A stretch of DNA of 64,000 nt from Impatiens glandulifera (GCF_907164915.1 NC_061868.1:20703819-20767818); one strand, 5' to 3'. Counted from the stretch's first letter, positions 48,080 through 60,814 are shown. A program made the numbers and translations. Notes: generated from the letters alone by a model not told the origin.

Positions 48080-50900
48080 GAAGGTTATGATCATGGATAA
48101 TTGTTTGTACACGAGATCTGGTTATAGGTACATGAGATTATACGTACACGATCCCGTTTTAAACCCTAATTGTAGTTAGGTATCCAAAACTCCATCTATT
48201 AATAGGTACGTTAGATTGTTCGTACACGATCCCATTCTAAACCTTAATTGTAGTTAAGTATCCAAAACCCTAATTTTTTATAGGTATGTGAGATCGTTCG
48301 TACATGATTCCGTTCTAAACCCTAATTGTAGTTAGGTATCCAAAACCCTATATGTTGATAGGTACGTGAGATTGTTCATACACGATCCCTTTATAAACCA
48401 TAATTGTAGTTAGGTATAAAAAAATCCATTAGTTAATAGGTTCGTGAGATCATTCGTACACGATCCCGTTCTAAACCCTAATAGTAGTTAGGTATCCAAA
48501 ACCCTATTTGTTGATACATATGTGAGATCGTTTATACACAATCCCGTTCTAAACCTTAATTGTAGTTAGATATCCAAAACTCTATATGTTGATAGGTACA
48601 TGAGATCTTTCGTCCAAGATCCCGTTCTAAACCCTAATTTTAGTTAGGTATATAAAACCCTATATGTTGATAGGTATGTGAGATCATTCGTACACAGTCC
48701 CATTTTAAACCCTAATTGTAGTTCGGTATCCAAAACCCTATTTGTTGATAGGTATGTGAGATCGTTCGTACACGATCACGTTTAAACACCCATTGTTATT
48801 AGGTATCCCAAAACCTTATTTGTTCATAAGTACGATAGATCGTTTTTACGATTCTACTAAAATAACTCTAATTATAGTTAGGAATCTAAACCTTATTCGT
48901 TAATAGGTGCGAGATATTGTTTGTACACGAGCCCGTTTAAACCATAATATTATTAGTTATCCCAAAACCCTATATGTTGATAGGTGTAATAGATCGTTTT
49001 TACGATTCTACTAAAAACACTAATTGTATTTAGGTATCTAAACCCTATCTGTTCATAGGTGCACTAATCATTCGTACAAGATACTGTCTGTAAACCCTAT
49101 TTGTCAATAGGTCGAGACCTCATTTGTATTTGGTTCCGTTAGAAACCTTATCTGTTGATAAGTACGATAATCGTTCATACACGATTCCATCTGTAAACCT
49201 TATTTGTCAATAGGTCGAGACATTATTTATAAATAGTTCCGTAAAAACCATATTTGTTCATTAGTACGTTAATCGTTCATACACGATTCCACTGGTAAAT
49301 CCTATTTGTCGATAGGTTGAGACATCATTTGTATATGATTCTGTTAGAAACCCTATATGTTGATAGGTGCGCTAATCGTTAGTACACAATTCCATCTATA
49401 AACCCTATATGTTGATAGATAGATATATCATTTATATATAATTCAGCTAGAAACCCTATCTATATATAGGTGTGTTAATCGCTCATACACGACTCCATCT
49501 ATAAACCATATTTGTTAATAAGTCGAGACATCGTTTATATAAGATTTCAATAAAACCCTATCTCTTGATAAGTATCACCTCTTCAAACATCACTAAGTCC
49601 AAACATCTCAAAATAGAAACTCTATCTCTCGATAGGTATTCAAGCCTTGTTTGTCAACAAGCACAACGATAATTTGCACATGATCCTGATCAAACCCTAT
49701 CACTCTATATGTAACTAAACCCTGTCATTCGAACAAGTATCTCAAAACCCTATTCTTCGATAGCTCCCCAAACCAAACATTGTCATTCAAACAGGTACCT
49801 TAAAAACCTATCCATCGATATGTCCCCATACCAAATCTTTCCATTCGAATAGGTACCTTAAAACCCTATCCTTAAATAGGTCCTCGAACAAATCATTATC
49901 ACTCGATAAGTAATCAAACTCTATCTCTTGATAAGGTCCTCAAGCAAATTCTATCTCTTAATAGGTACTTAAACAAAAACCCTATCATCCGAATATGTAT
50001 TCAAACCCTATCGCCCAAATAGGTATCAAAACCCTATCGCCCGAATAGGTATCCAAACCCTATCATTCGAATAGGTATATCTTCTCAAATTACAAAAATA
50101 CCAAGTCTTATTTGTCAATAAGCACAACGATCGTTTATACATGATCATGACAAACCCTGTCATTCAAATAGAGACCTCCAAACCATATCCCTGGATAGGT
50201 TCTTGAACAAAACCCTATCAATCGATATGTAACCAAACTCTATCTCTTGATAGGTATTTGTACATAATCCTGTTAAAATCCTATCTTCCGATGGGTAATC
50301 CCATAAAGTCCTGTTCAAAATCCTATCTTCTGATATGTACTCCAATGAAGTCTTGTTCCCTGATACAAACCCTATATCTTGATAGGTATTTAAGCCTTGT
50401 TTGACGATAGCACATCAATTATTTGTACATAATCCTATTGAATTCCTATCTTCCGATAGATAATCCTACAAAGTCCTGTTCGAAATCATATCTCCTGATA
50501 GGTACTCCAATGAAGTCTCGTTCTCTAATACAAACATTATCTCATGATAGGTATTTAAGCCTTGTTTGTCAACAAACACAACGATTATTTGTAAATAATC
50601 CTGTTCAAATCATATCTTCCGATAGGTAATCTCACAAACTCCTATTAGAAATCATATATTTTAATAGGTACTCTAATGAAGTCTCGTTCTCTGATATAAA
50701 CCCCATCTCTTGATAGGTATTTAAACCTTGTTTGTCGACAAGAACAACGATTATTTATACATAATCCTTTTCAAATCCTATCTTCTGATAAGTAATCCCA
50801 CAAAGTCCTATTTGAAATCCTATCTTCCGATAGGTACTCCAATGACGTCCCGTTCCTGGATATAGTCATGTTCTGATCTAGTTCTCTGATAAATGTTTTG
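48080..50900. repeat. palindrome-rich tandem repeat array
   Basis: At 48090-48800 the unit is about 77 bp: aaccctaattgtagttaggt, atccaaaaccctatttgttg, ataggtacgtgagatcg, ttcgtacacgatcccgttct. Each holds two hairpin-forming parts, CCTAT...ATAGG and GATCG...CGATC. From 48800 to 49560 the units diverge to about 110 bp with ggtcgagacatcatttgtat. From 49580 onward the pieces cctatctc(t)tgataggta and tcctgttcaaaatcctatc dominate. The array follows gypsy integrase; tandem repeats in the 3' region are known in Tat/Ogre elements. No LTR was located at either side. Confidence 0.88.
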
Positions 50901-51346
50901 TTCCCAATTACCGACACATGAATGCCTATATACTAATGACACCATGATCATTTATACATGATCATTATTAACCTCACTTGCGAGTACCCTTCATGGAAAG
51001 TTTGTTAACTTTCGCGATAAACATTGACGATACCATGATCATATATACACGATCACGCGATAGTAAGTCCTAAAGGAATGTCTATTGACTTTCTCACTAA
51101 GACTTGTCTATTGATAAGTCTCATGATAATATTTTTATGATCTCCGTGAAATATTACTTGTTAGTAACCCACATGAAACGCTACTAAAGCTTTCATGTTC
51201 TCTGCATATCTCTTAACAATAACCCTTAGCCATTTGTAGATGTTTAAAACATGAATAATCTATTGATATTCATGCTAGACAGGAATTGATGTTTTAATAC
51301 CTATGATTTTCTTTACCTTATGGATTTACAGGTACTTTGTTGAGTT
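50901..51346. other. end of array and AT-rich flank
   Basis: A few more inverted words (tgatcatttatacatgatca, ccatgatcatatatacacga) occur up to 51130. Nothing is recognised after that up to the CACTA insertion. Confidence 0.5.
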
Positions 51347-51369
51347 CTACACTATTAGAAAAAAGGGTA

Positions 51370-51745
51370 TCAGTAAGAGCGAAAACGTTACTGAAAGCCT
51401 CAAAAGCCATTACTGATAACATTCTGTAACGGCGAATAAAACTATTATCATTCGTTATAGAAACGAGCGTTATTGATACTCTTCTAGTATTAGAAACAAC
51501 TTTCGAAATTCATTACTGATACTCCTCTAACAACAGTAACGGTTTTAGCCAAGGTTAAACTGTTACAGATAAAACATTAGTAACGGTTTTAGCCAAGGTT
51601 AAACCGTTACAGATAAAGTATTATTTGTAACAGTTTTCTTATTTATAAAACCGTTACTGATATATTACTAGTATCCGTTTTCTTATTTATAAAACCTTTA
51701 TTGATATATTACTAGTAACGATTTTCTTATTTTTAATACCGTTAC
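51370..51745. repeat. left subterminal repeats of the CACTA element
   Basis: Direct and inverted copies of agtaacggttttagccaagg, ttaaaccgttacagataaa and ttcttatttataaaaccgtt. The mirror set lies at 55040-55380 (agtaacggttttaagaataa, ccgttact). Confidence 0.85.
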
Positions 51746-53063
51746 TAAATAATTAATTGTTTTTTTTATATTTTATATTTGTACCTATATAAACAATAAT
51801 AATTATCTATTTTGCAAAACCATTAATATATTCCAAAAACCACAATTATCAATCCAAATACCACAATCATAATCCAAAAAATGTAACAAATGTACCCTAC
51901 ATTAGTAGTGAGAAAACAATTACAATATTAAACCAATCAGAAAACTTTTGAAGCACGCCTTAGGATAATATGGATCCTTATACCAAACAAAGCATAGAAC
52001 AACCAATAGTGCAAAAATTTGTAACTCAGTGAAATAACAATAGAGAATATAGGTATAGACATAAGGAAATCTTGAACAACCTAGCATCCTCTCTAATTCT
52101 TAGATTTTGTCCAACTGGATTTTATAAGTCATTAATGACCTGTGGTTGAAGAATGTTAAATCATGTTAGTATTACTGTTGTTCCAAGAGTAAGAAGTTAC
52201 ATCGCTGTAGATAGATTAGCTAAAACAGATACAGTGAGCCCAACACATTTACATGTTACCATTGAACACAAAATAATTCAACATAGTAATACAATGATTT
52301 AAAACAGATTACAAAGTCAACAGATAGAGAAAGTACATGTATAAAATAGAACAGATGGAAACATAGAGAATAATTACCTCCTCTCCCAAGTGAATTTGGA
52401 TACCAGCAATATATAAACAAGTGAATTAGCAATAGAATCAATCTAAGCGGTATAAAAAAGGATAGAATCTTGAGCATTAACAAGGGGTTTCAGGTTAAAC
52501 TAATGACTACACATTTCCAGAAAAATCATTGTCCAACAAAAATTAATGGTTCAAGCACGCAAATTAGGCACATACTGAATTACTCACAAATACTTCCAGT
52601 ACATGATACGAAAACGAAAATACTACAAAGAAAAACCAAAGACTAATTTTCAAGAGTTTGAAATAAATATCAGAAGATTATCTCGTTATAGATCTCCAAG
52701 TATGAGACACGAAAAAGAAACTCACGATTTGGAGTCTGACACACAGATAATTTCATTTGTAATTTTTCTTTTATCAGGTATAATTATTGTAGTATTCCAC
52801 ATTACAAATGAATTACCTCTTGAATGATACTAAAAGTATCTTTCACAACTAATAGAATAATACCCGGAGACCTCTGATCCCTCTATTCAGTAGTAACCAA
52901 AATGTCACTAGATTTAGATTATAGTTAAGAACTTTTTAAGAAATACACTAATAACATTTTACATTGGTGTAAATATAAAATTGAGAAACACCTTGCTATT
53001 GCAATGCTAATACAATTGTACAAACCCAAACACAAATGTAATGATGAAATGAAGAGATCTTAC

Positions 53064-53116
53064 ATGCATAATGTGTGTCTTTCCACTTCTTGTCACACCA
53101 TATGCAAAAATGGTGC
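53064..53116 (-). pseudogene. captured kinesin motor exon (P-loop)
   Basis: A 53 bp exon between acceptor gagcag and a strong donor cat|gtaaga. It reads TIFAYGVTRSGKTHIMH, the nucleotide-binding P-loop of kinesins (FAYG.T.SGKTHTM). The wording GVTxSGKTHTMHG is typical of plant kinesin-7. No neighbouring motor exons were recognised. It follows the ABCA1 exons on the same strand, so a spliced transcript could fuse the two. Confidence 0.75.
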
Positions 53117-53235
53117 CTGCTCTTAAGAAAAAAACATAAAAAGAATTACAGTTTACCTAGGTCAAAATGAAGAGTAGTTTAAGAGCAAGTTGTTAATTAT
53201 CATGTGAAGCAATTTGTTGAAGACACAAGCTCCTA

Positions 53236-53422
53236 TATCCTCTCACAAGCTAATCTCTAACATAAACGCACTCTCTATTGATGTAGAATCATTAGCCCCA
53301 ATACATATTTCAAGGTCACTCAATAAGCCGCCTTTTTGTTGAGAAGGAATGTGGAATAACTTCTCTTGAATCGAACAACATAGATTCTCCAAATCATCCA
53401 AGCTAGTACCAATGGGTTTCAA
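53236..53422 (-). pseudogene. captured ABCA1 exon, C-terminal regulatory part
   Basis: It starts after acceptor tatag in the phase left by the previous exon. It reads LKPIGTSLDDLENLCCSIQE, KLFHIPSQQKGGLLSDLEIC and IGANDSTSIESAFMLEISL, followed by TGA where Ser is usual. This fits the segment after LELEVKP in plant ABCA1. The low-coordinate end is approximate; no clear donor was seen. Confidence 0.75.
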
Positions 53423-53506
53423 CTATAAAAAGGAAAATAATCATTTTTGTATAAAGTGGGTTTGACATATAGATAGAGGGGGATAAGAACATGTTCAGTG
53501 AGATAC

Positions 53507-53581
53507 CTCAAGCTCAATCTAATTCCTGAAACGTGATATTAGATGTTGAGAACTTCCAATGCATCTTAGCCGACCACCAAC
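53507..53581 (-). pseudogene. captured ABCA1 exon, part after the nucleotide-binding domain
   Basis: Acceptor ctgaag, then VGGRLRCIGSSQHLISRFRN, a TAG, and IELE before the donor gag|gtatct. Plant ABCA1 has a matching IM-VGGRLRCIGSPQHLK type segment. The exon between this and 53951, which should code the H-loop region (MDPIAKR... to TTHSM), is not found, so it was lost or never captured. Confidence 0.8.
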
Positions 53582-53950
53582 CTTCAGATGTATCAAAGCA
53601 AGGAATGTATGATGAAGTGTACATTTTGCATGATGATAGAAAGTCACTAAACAATGAACACCAAGTAAATCCATCCATTAGATACCATTATTCCAATTCT
53701 GGTGCATAGGGCTTATAAGAAAAAGAAAAAATGTGTCACATGGAGTGGCCTTATAATTTTGAGTAAGTATAAACGCCAAAACCAAATGTCCGGTGTAGGA
53801 TTAGAAAACTATAGTTCAAAAAGAAGCCTACTATATGATCAATAAAACTCCCAAGTTTATCCTCCTATACTGAATGTCTGAATTGGTCTATTTGACAGCC
53901 AAAAACGAAGAGGAAGCTGCCTTAACAGAAATAGAAGACAATTAAATCAC

Positions 53951-54101
53951 CTGTAGATGGCCCATCAAGAATAACTATAGGAGGAACTCCAATCATAGCA
54001 ATTGCAACAGACAATTTACGTTTTTTTCCACCACTGAAGGAGAAAGAAGGCTTGTTGGCATGCTTCAACAAATCAAACTCTATTAATTTCTCTGTAACAG
54101 C
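53951..54101 (-). pseudogene. captured exon of ABCA1-type ABC transporter (second nucleotide-binding domain)
   Basis: The exon is flanked by acceptor tgtggcag and donor ctacag|gtgat. It reads [20 protein letters not shown], then [18 protein letters not shown] and [13 protein letters not shown]. This is the ABC signature motif (LSGGNKRKLS in the host family) followed by Walker B and the D-loop region. The Walker B catalytic Glu of LDEPSTG has become Gly. Plant ABCA1 is a full-size membrane transporter; this copy holds about 50 of some 1900 residues and cannot transport anything. The strong identity to the remembered plant sequence suggests capture not very long ago. The strand agrees with the other captured exons. 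Confidence 0.85.
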
Positions 54102-55388
54102 CTGCCACATATAACTATCATTATCATCCATCATGAAACTAATATAAATACTAATGATGGTTCATTAACAAAAATACTAGGTGGTCTTTGTCTGCAGGAC
54201 AACTTATCAATGAGACACACTAATCTAGCATTTGTCCCAAGTTACCTAATTAATGTGATTAATAATAAAACTTAGTTTCCTTTCTTGTTAGGTGCTAGAA
54301 AGTGAGATAGATTAACCCTTAACCAAAAGAAATTGAGTTAATAAGACTTTTCCCCTCTACAAACATTACAGAATGTTATATTTTCTAGTTTGACCCTATA
54401 CTATGTAACTTTACATGACACAATGTTACTTTATTTGGATTAAAGTAATAGTTATATTCTCTGTCACAGAAATACATAAGTTTGAAGATAACCAACTAAT
54501 AAAGAAATTATAAAGTTTAAAACCAATTATTGTTATGCAATGGGGGTTTGTGGATAATCAACTGATAAAAAGGTTATATAAAATTTTAACTATTCCAACT
54601 AACATATTACAAATGTTACATAATCGCATTCAACAGTTTAATAGATGGTTCAAGCATTTCATCAAACACCTGGTAGGCAAGTTTTACCATGTGCTATCAG
54701 ATAGTACTAAAACCTCAAGTAATCAATCAATCATTCTAAAATGACTACTACAATATCAAATTTAGTCAATGATGATTAAATGACTCCAGACCATTCCAAA
54801 AGTTTATCTTCAAGATAAAATCGTTAATTCATCTAGAGAGAAAGAGATTAACTAACCTATCGTGAAACGGAACATGTGAAGTATATACGTCAATAGCGTT
54901 CCTGTTATAGTCGGCGGCGAGAGTGTTATAGTCGGTGGCTGCAATAGATGAGAATAAGAGATACAGACCAGCGATAGTGCCTTCTAAAATCAGATGTTAT
55001 CCTTAGTTGAGATTTGAGAACGAAAGAGAGGCATAAATTCATTATAGTTCTTTAACTTTTAACATTATTAACGGCTATTTTTAAAACCGTTACTGATACT
55101 ATATAGTAAAATAAAAGGTGAAGTCATATCAGTAACGGTTTTAAGAATAACCGTTACTAATACCCTTATTTTGGAAAAAATAATAATTAAAAACTCTAGT
55201 ATTTGTAACGGTTCTTTCATATACCCGTTACTGAACATTTTCATCAATAACAGTGTTATATAGTTGTTATTGATATCTTCATAACAATAACGATTTACTA
55301 TAATCGTTACTGATAAAAATTATCAGTAATGGCGTTCTAGCGCCGTTACTAAACTTCGTTATCAAAACTCCATTTTCTACTAGTGCTA

Positions 55389-56099
55389 TAAAACAAGAAT
55401 TTAAAGAATCATCCTTATTAGGATCAACACCAAAGAAAGATCCTTAAAGCAATGCTTGGAATCACCTTGATAAAATGTTATAAACATCATCAACATGTCA
55501 CTCCAACCTCGACACGCTACAAGTTATATACTCATTATAAATTGGACTATATAACCTAGTGTTAAATGTCATACTCGAATCAATGTTTTGAAAACCAGTT
55601 TGTTGTATTAAAATTCGATTCGAGAGGGGCACTCTATAAGCACTAAAATTTACACTCCAATATATAATATTAAAATACATATTTTGATTTATTTTAAATA
55701 AATAAAATTAAAATAATTAACCTCATGGCAAAAAAAAACAATTAATTAGGCTAATTATTGTGATAATTAAAGCCTAATTAATTAAGGGAAATGGTCAAAA
55801 ATAATAAAAATAAAATTATTTAAAATAAATGTTGAACTCATTTATTTTAAAATAATTTTAGAAAAATTAAGGAACAAAAATAAATAATTTAGAATGAATT
55901 GTTCTATCTATTTCATTTAAAACAATTATTTATTTAAACCTAAAAATATACCAAAAAAATTATAAAAAAAATAGGTAAAATATTTACCAAATTTATTTTA
56001 ATATTTTGTATATTTAAAAAGATCAAATATAAAATAAAAAGGTGAAAGAAAAATCAATTTCAAACAAACCCTTGAGGTTTTAAAATTAAATTAAATCTA
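55389..56099. other. AT-rich intergenic DNA
   Basis: No gene is recognised. The stretch 55680-56060 is rich in (a)aataaaattat words. Confidence 0.5.
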
Positions 56100-57350
56100 T
56101 AATCGAGTGTAGCCGAAAACAAAAGAGAAGATTAAAGCAGAAACCGTGTCCTACGGATGAACGTTGAAATCACATTCAACGTATCAGAGCATTCTATGTA
56201 GCCCATTTTAGCGGAAGCAACACGCACCCGAGACGCAGTAAAATAGATAACAGAATGCCAGGGCTAATAGAACGCAAACAGAAAAATTAAACGCGCCTTA
56301 AACGACGTTGTTTTTTTACTCCGGTCTTCTTCTTCATTGTGACGCCGAGCAGATAAGATTGAATTTCCGTGGTTGATTTTGCCAAGTTGGAACTCAATCG
56401 TTAGTCCACCATTTTGTCTCATTTAAAGCATGAAATAATCACCCTACGATGGTGATCGTTTCTCCCTATCAAAATAGGGATTAATCATCCCTACTCCGGC
56501 GATTGAAGCCAAGAACATCCAAAAGCCATTAATGGCTTTTTTCCGATTTAGGACATTTGAAGCCTCCATCGACTCAGGGATAGTATAAATACACTCATGA
56601 GTCATTTTGAATCCAAGAACCAACTCATAACCTCCAAATCTAAGAAAAACAAAAACCCGCCATTAAAACTTTAAGCTTTCGTATTTTTCAATTTTCCTGT
56701 TTGAGGCATTAAAGTTTGGATATGAACATCCAGAAAGATTTCCTAAGGATCAAAGATTGTTCTCCAATCACCCTCTAATTCATACTTACAGTTTGAATTT
56801 GAAATTTTTATATTTCAAATTGCATAAGCTTGTATGCTTACTATTTATGATGTTTTATGGTTCAAAATTAATTCCCTAGATGATTTAGAAACTATCTAGT
56901 TAGGATAGAATCGATCAATCGATCTAAATAAAAAAACTCAAATTTGAATTTAAAAAATCAAAAAAACGGGTTTGCTATTCTTGGGTTAATTCTGTTGTAT
57001 AACAGCTCAAAACGCTTCACAATATGATTGTAATGATGTTGGACAACTATTTGGATCATGTTTGATCCATTAAATTTTTCATAATAAATTGAAGATTTTG
57101 AGTTCTTTAATTGGTATAAACGAACTGACAATGTTCTTATTTTAGTACCAATAAAGTATATGTAGTATAAGGAAGCTATTGGATAGCTTCTTATACTTCA
57201 AAACAACTTTAAAATCAAAACCCGATTATTGATCACAAACTATTTTGAACAAATTGATCATCATCTAGATCAATTAATAGCTTGAGATGATGATCAACAT
57301 GTTCCTATGAGCTTTGTTAAGCTACCCAAGCTCTTAGATCAAAGAATCAG
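56100..57350 (+). other. possible retrotransposon LTR (U3/R) region
   Basis: This island is less AT-rich than its surroundings, with short palindromes (ccctacgatggtgatcg; ccctatcaaaataggg; aagccattaatggctttt), a TATA-like agtataaatacactc at 56584 and a leader-like aacctccaaatctaag. These resemble a plant gypsy LTR, but no TG...CA pair or target repeat was found, so the call is tentative. Confidence 0.3.
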
Positions 57351-57399
57351 AACTAAAAATGAATTTAAAAACATGCATTTTTGTGTTCTTGAGGACAGA

Positions 57400-57995
57400 G
57401 GCTTGTTAGTCTAGGACCGAGAGGTTCGACAAAGGATCCTCAGTCCAGACCGAAACCTAAGACCGATGTTCTTGAGTTAGGACCGAGAGGTCTAACCGAT
57501 GTTCTTGAATTAGGACCAAGAGATCCGACCAAAGTTCTTGAGCTAGGACCGTGAAATCCGGCCAAGGATTTTCACCTAGGACAAAGAGGTCCGATCGTGA
57601 GACCGAGAATCCCAAATCCTAAGACCGAGAGGTCCGATTGTGGGACCGAAAATCCCAAACCCTAGGACCGAGAGGTCCGACTGTGGGACAAAGAATCCCA
57701 AACCCTAGGACCGAGATATTCGACATTGGGACTAAGAATCCCATGCTTATGACAAAGAGCTCCCAAACCTAGGACTGAAGGACTTAGTCTAGAGATAGCC
57801 TAGGACCGATAGGTTTATACATCTCAACCGAGAAACTTATCCCCAAGCAAACCCAGGGTCGATAGGTTTATACACCTAGACTGGTAAGATCAGCCAAGGA
57901 TCGAGAGTCCTTAGCACATCAACCAAGGGACTTTAGTCCTTAGACTGAAGATCCCGAGCCTCAACCGAGAGGCTCCTCGACCCTAATCGAAGGTC
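57400..57995. repeat. palindromic minisatellite of GGACCGAGAGGTCC type
   Basis: About 15 irregular units contain aggaccgagaggtccga or close variants; GGACC-GAGA-GGTCC is a 5+5 hairpin. Early units have ttcttgag(t/c)taggacc, later ones gggaccgagaatcccaaacc, and the last use tttatacacctag and cctcaaccgagaggctc. Confidence 0.85.
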
Positions 57996-58280
57996 TATTG
58001 ACCCCCAACTTAGGACTCCGGTCCTAAGGCATGTTTGGTTCTATTTTTCAATATACAAAATTATTTTTATAAATTTGTCACTCCAAATCATTTGGCACTC
58101 TAAAATATTTTTTGGATATTTTCATAAAATAAATTAGACAAAGGCTTGTTTTGTGTTTATTTCTAAACCTTGATTCCTTTAAAAATGACTAATATTCTTC
58201 AGGTATATCCTCTTTAGTTATCATCCGCAATAGGTACCCGCATTTAAATATTTTTGTTTCAATATTTTAAATAACGATAA

Positions 58281-58411
58281 CCCACCAAAGTAGCCTAGTG
58301 GTAAGAGTCGGCTTAAGAGACTAAAAGGACATGGGTTCGATTCCATCTGGAAGCGTTTTGAGTTTAAGTGGGGGGGCGATGCCAGTTATCCTATATAAAT
58401 AAAAATAAAAT
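58281..58411 (+). mobile_element. tRNA-derived SINE
   Basis: The head carries an A box (tagcctagtggtaagag) and a perfect B box in catgggttcgattccatct, 45 bases apart, as in tRNA-derived SINEs. The body is about 130 bp and ends in aaataaaaataaaat. Flanks atattttaaataacgataa (58262-58280) and atattttagataatgataa (58412-58430) match at 17 of 19, fitting a target repeat. It is not a tRNA gene, since no acceptor stem or anticodon arm pairs. Confidence 0.82.
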
Positions 58412-58430
58412 ATATTTTAGATAATGATAA

Positions 58431-60480
58431 AACCTAGAAGCATGACAATGACCGAAAGAATAATTGGTTAAAACTCAAACGTTATATAACCGATTTTCAA
58501 ATGTTAACTTTATAAGTAGAGGCGTTTTTAAAATGGGTACAAAAAATGAAGTGCGAAAGCCTTTCACGAGTATAACCGAACTACGAACTAAAAAAAATTT
58601 AGTCAATACGTTTGTATACCTATGTCAACTTTTATTGATTTTTAAAAATCAATTGGCGAATTTATTTTAAAATATATATAATCTTTTAAATTAATTATGT
58701 TTAATTAATTTAAACTAAATGATTTAAAAAAAATTAAACTGTAGTTTAATTACCTTAATTCTTGGATTATTTAAAATTTACCACGATATTAATTAATTTT
58801 AAATAATTTAAAAAACTATCAGTAATTAGTGACATCTTTTACAATAATATTTTAATTTAAAAGAAAATTTTTAAGACATAAATCGATATTGAATTTCTCG
58901 AATCTCGAGCTTTTCACAAGAATCTACGCAAGAGGTTTTTCCGGGGATACACACCAGAATTGATTTAAAATCATGATTAAGGGGTGTTATGTTAATTCTA
59001 TTTAACTCAAACAAAATATATATTGAACTTTTAAAAAAATTATATATATATATATATATATATTAGAATATAATAGTTAGTCTTCTATCTTATTATTTAT
59101 TATACTAATATATTTGATTTATATAATAATTTGATATATAATTATAAATTTAATAATAAACATTAATAATAAATTTGTAAACATTTATATGTAAATGTTT
59201 ATATATAAAAACTGCAATTAAAAGTTTTGAGTACTAAATGTGATTTATATAAAATGTTGCTAATAGTAGGGTTTACTTTTAACGGCGCTTTATAAATATT
59301 TTAGCCATAATTGCGGTTTTATATAATGTTATAAAATTGACGGTTAATTGTTATTAATAAATTTTTAATTACCAATTTATATATCACGGTATCTTCAAGC
59401 ATTGTATCTCCTGCCTCAATTAAGAGGGAATTGAATAGATTAATTGCGATTTTTATAAATCATCATTAATAATGAGCTTTTTAATTCAAATTTTAAATAT
59501 TGTCGCTAAATTTTAACAATAATAACACTTTTTTTATTGATGAAAGAAAAAACATTAATCAAACCAAATATGATTAGTCTCTTTCATCCATCTTATAATT
59601 TGCCAAAAATAATTGTAATTTGATTTCAGTTATTTCAGATTTTTTTTACTATTCCATTCAATTATGATGAACTTAATTTACTAAATATTTTTTAAGTCTT
59701 CCATTAATATTTAAATAATACAGACATATGAATTTAATTATAATCGAAACAAAACTCATTAAAATAACTGAAATATAATTTTTCAAAACTTCTCACAAGA
59801 TCTTCTTAGTTGAATAGTAACATTTGACCTCCAATTCACCTTCGTGACTTGAAAGTTTCTACATAATCATTCATTTAAATTAATTATTATTAGTGCAATT
59901 TAAAATATCATATATAAAATAAAAGAAGGATTACAGAATCAACTACTTCACCAGATTCAATCTTTTGATTTAACCCAATAACCTCTATTATAAAAAAAAT
60001 TGTAAAAATTTTGTAAATGGTTTAGATGAAAGTAAAAAGAACAGAGAACAATATTTTGTGATCCAATACAAACCCTCACCTCCCAAGAGCCAATCTTGAG
60101 CAACATCATTGGAAAGATTTAAAAGCCTACCAACCCATAAATAAAGGTTTGACATTAGTGTTAGTAGCTTTATAATTTTCTTGGGTTGATTCAGGCATTT
60201 TGAACGTTTCCAAGAAATTCCGTTCATTGATTGAAACCCATTTTCATGTTATGTCCGGAGCCCTCTAAAACATTATATGTATATATTTAATACTAAAATT
60301 AAAAAGTGGAAAAATGATATTTATATATATTTATACATAATTGCATACCACATTTGTTTGAAGACTCTATTCCATCCGAGATAGGACCCTCTATTAAGCA
60401 ACCAGGTTTGTCTGCTACCAAATAGATCTCTCTTTTGTTTATCTCTCTACATGTGGTTAAAACATATATTTGTTGCTATA
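58431..60480. other. AT-rich intergenic DNA
   Basis: No gene is recognised, apart from a 79-codon minus-strand frame at 59988-60227 (MNGISWKRSKCLNQPKKIIK...) that contains gggag|gtgagg and could be an exon of an unknown gene; I cannot assign it. A (TA)n run lies at 59042-59065. Confidence 0.4.
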
Positions 60481-60814
60481 AATACAAACTCATGGGTTGG
60501 AGAAGTAATGTGAAAAAGAAGGATAGATAGTTATGATCTTCTTCATATTTTATTATTCACATCAGGATTTTGTTTGGTGATCTGATTATATCTTCAGAAG
60601 GAAGGAAAAAATCTTATTCAAAACCTTTAATGATTCTATAATCATCTTGTTAATAGATTTATATTGGACTATAATTTTCAGATTTATATTGAACTATAAT
60701 TTTCAGTCTGATTGATTGATATATATATATATATATATATTATGCTAGTTAATCATTTAGTGAAGGTGAGATTGTTTAACACTTTAACTAGTTTATTTCC
60801 ACCATTGTAATTAG
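60480..60814 (+). promoter_or_regulatory. possible promoter and leader upstream of an SKL1-like exon
   Basis: gctataaatacaaactcatg at 60477 is TATA-like, followed by a purine-rich leader and AT-rich intron-like DNA, including a (TA)n run at 60720 and an acceptor-like gtaattag at 60807-60814. Support is positional only. Confidence 0.25.

Larger units (their letters stand above)
51350..55385. mobile_element. complete CACTA transposon carrying captured gene exons (Pack-CACTA-like)
   Basis: The left end is CACTATTAGAAAAAAGGG and the right end, complemented, CACTAGTAGAAAATGGAG. The 3 bp target repeat cta is exact (51347-51349 and 55386-55388). Subterminal regions (51390-51740 and 55040-55380) carry many copies of taacggttttag / ccgttac in both directions, the likely transposase-binding motif. 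The 3.3 kb interior has no transposase. Instead it holds, on the minus strand, three exons matching the second nucleotide-binding domain region of plant ABCA1 and one kinesin motor exon. Mobility would depend on a transposase supplied in trans. Confidence 0.9.

Noticed and set aside
48090..48800. Interstitial telomere repeat
   Set aside because: The CCCTAA word occurs once per 77 bp unit, not as a tandem telomere array.
51350..55385. Genuine ABC transporter or kinesin gene
   Set aside because: Only four short exons lie within bounded CACTA ends; most of each protein is absent and stops occur.
58281..58345. Functional tRNA gene
   Set aside because: A and B boxes are good, but the anticodon and acceptor stems do not form; body, tail and flanks fit a SINE.
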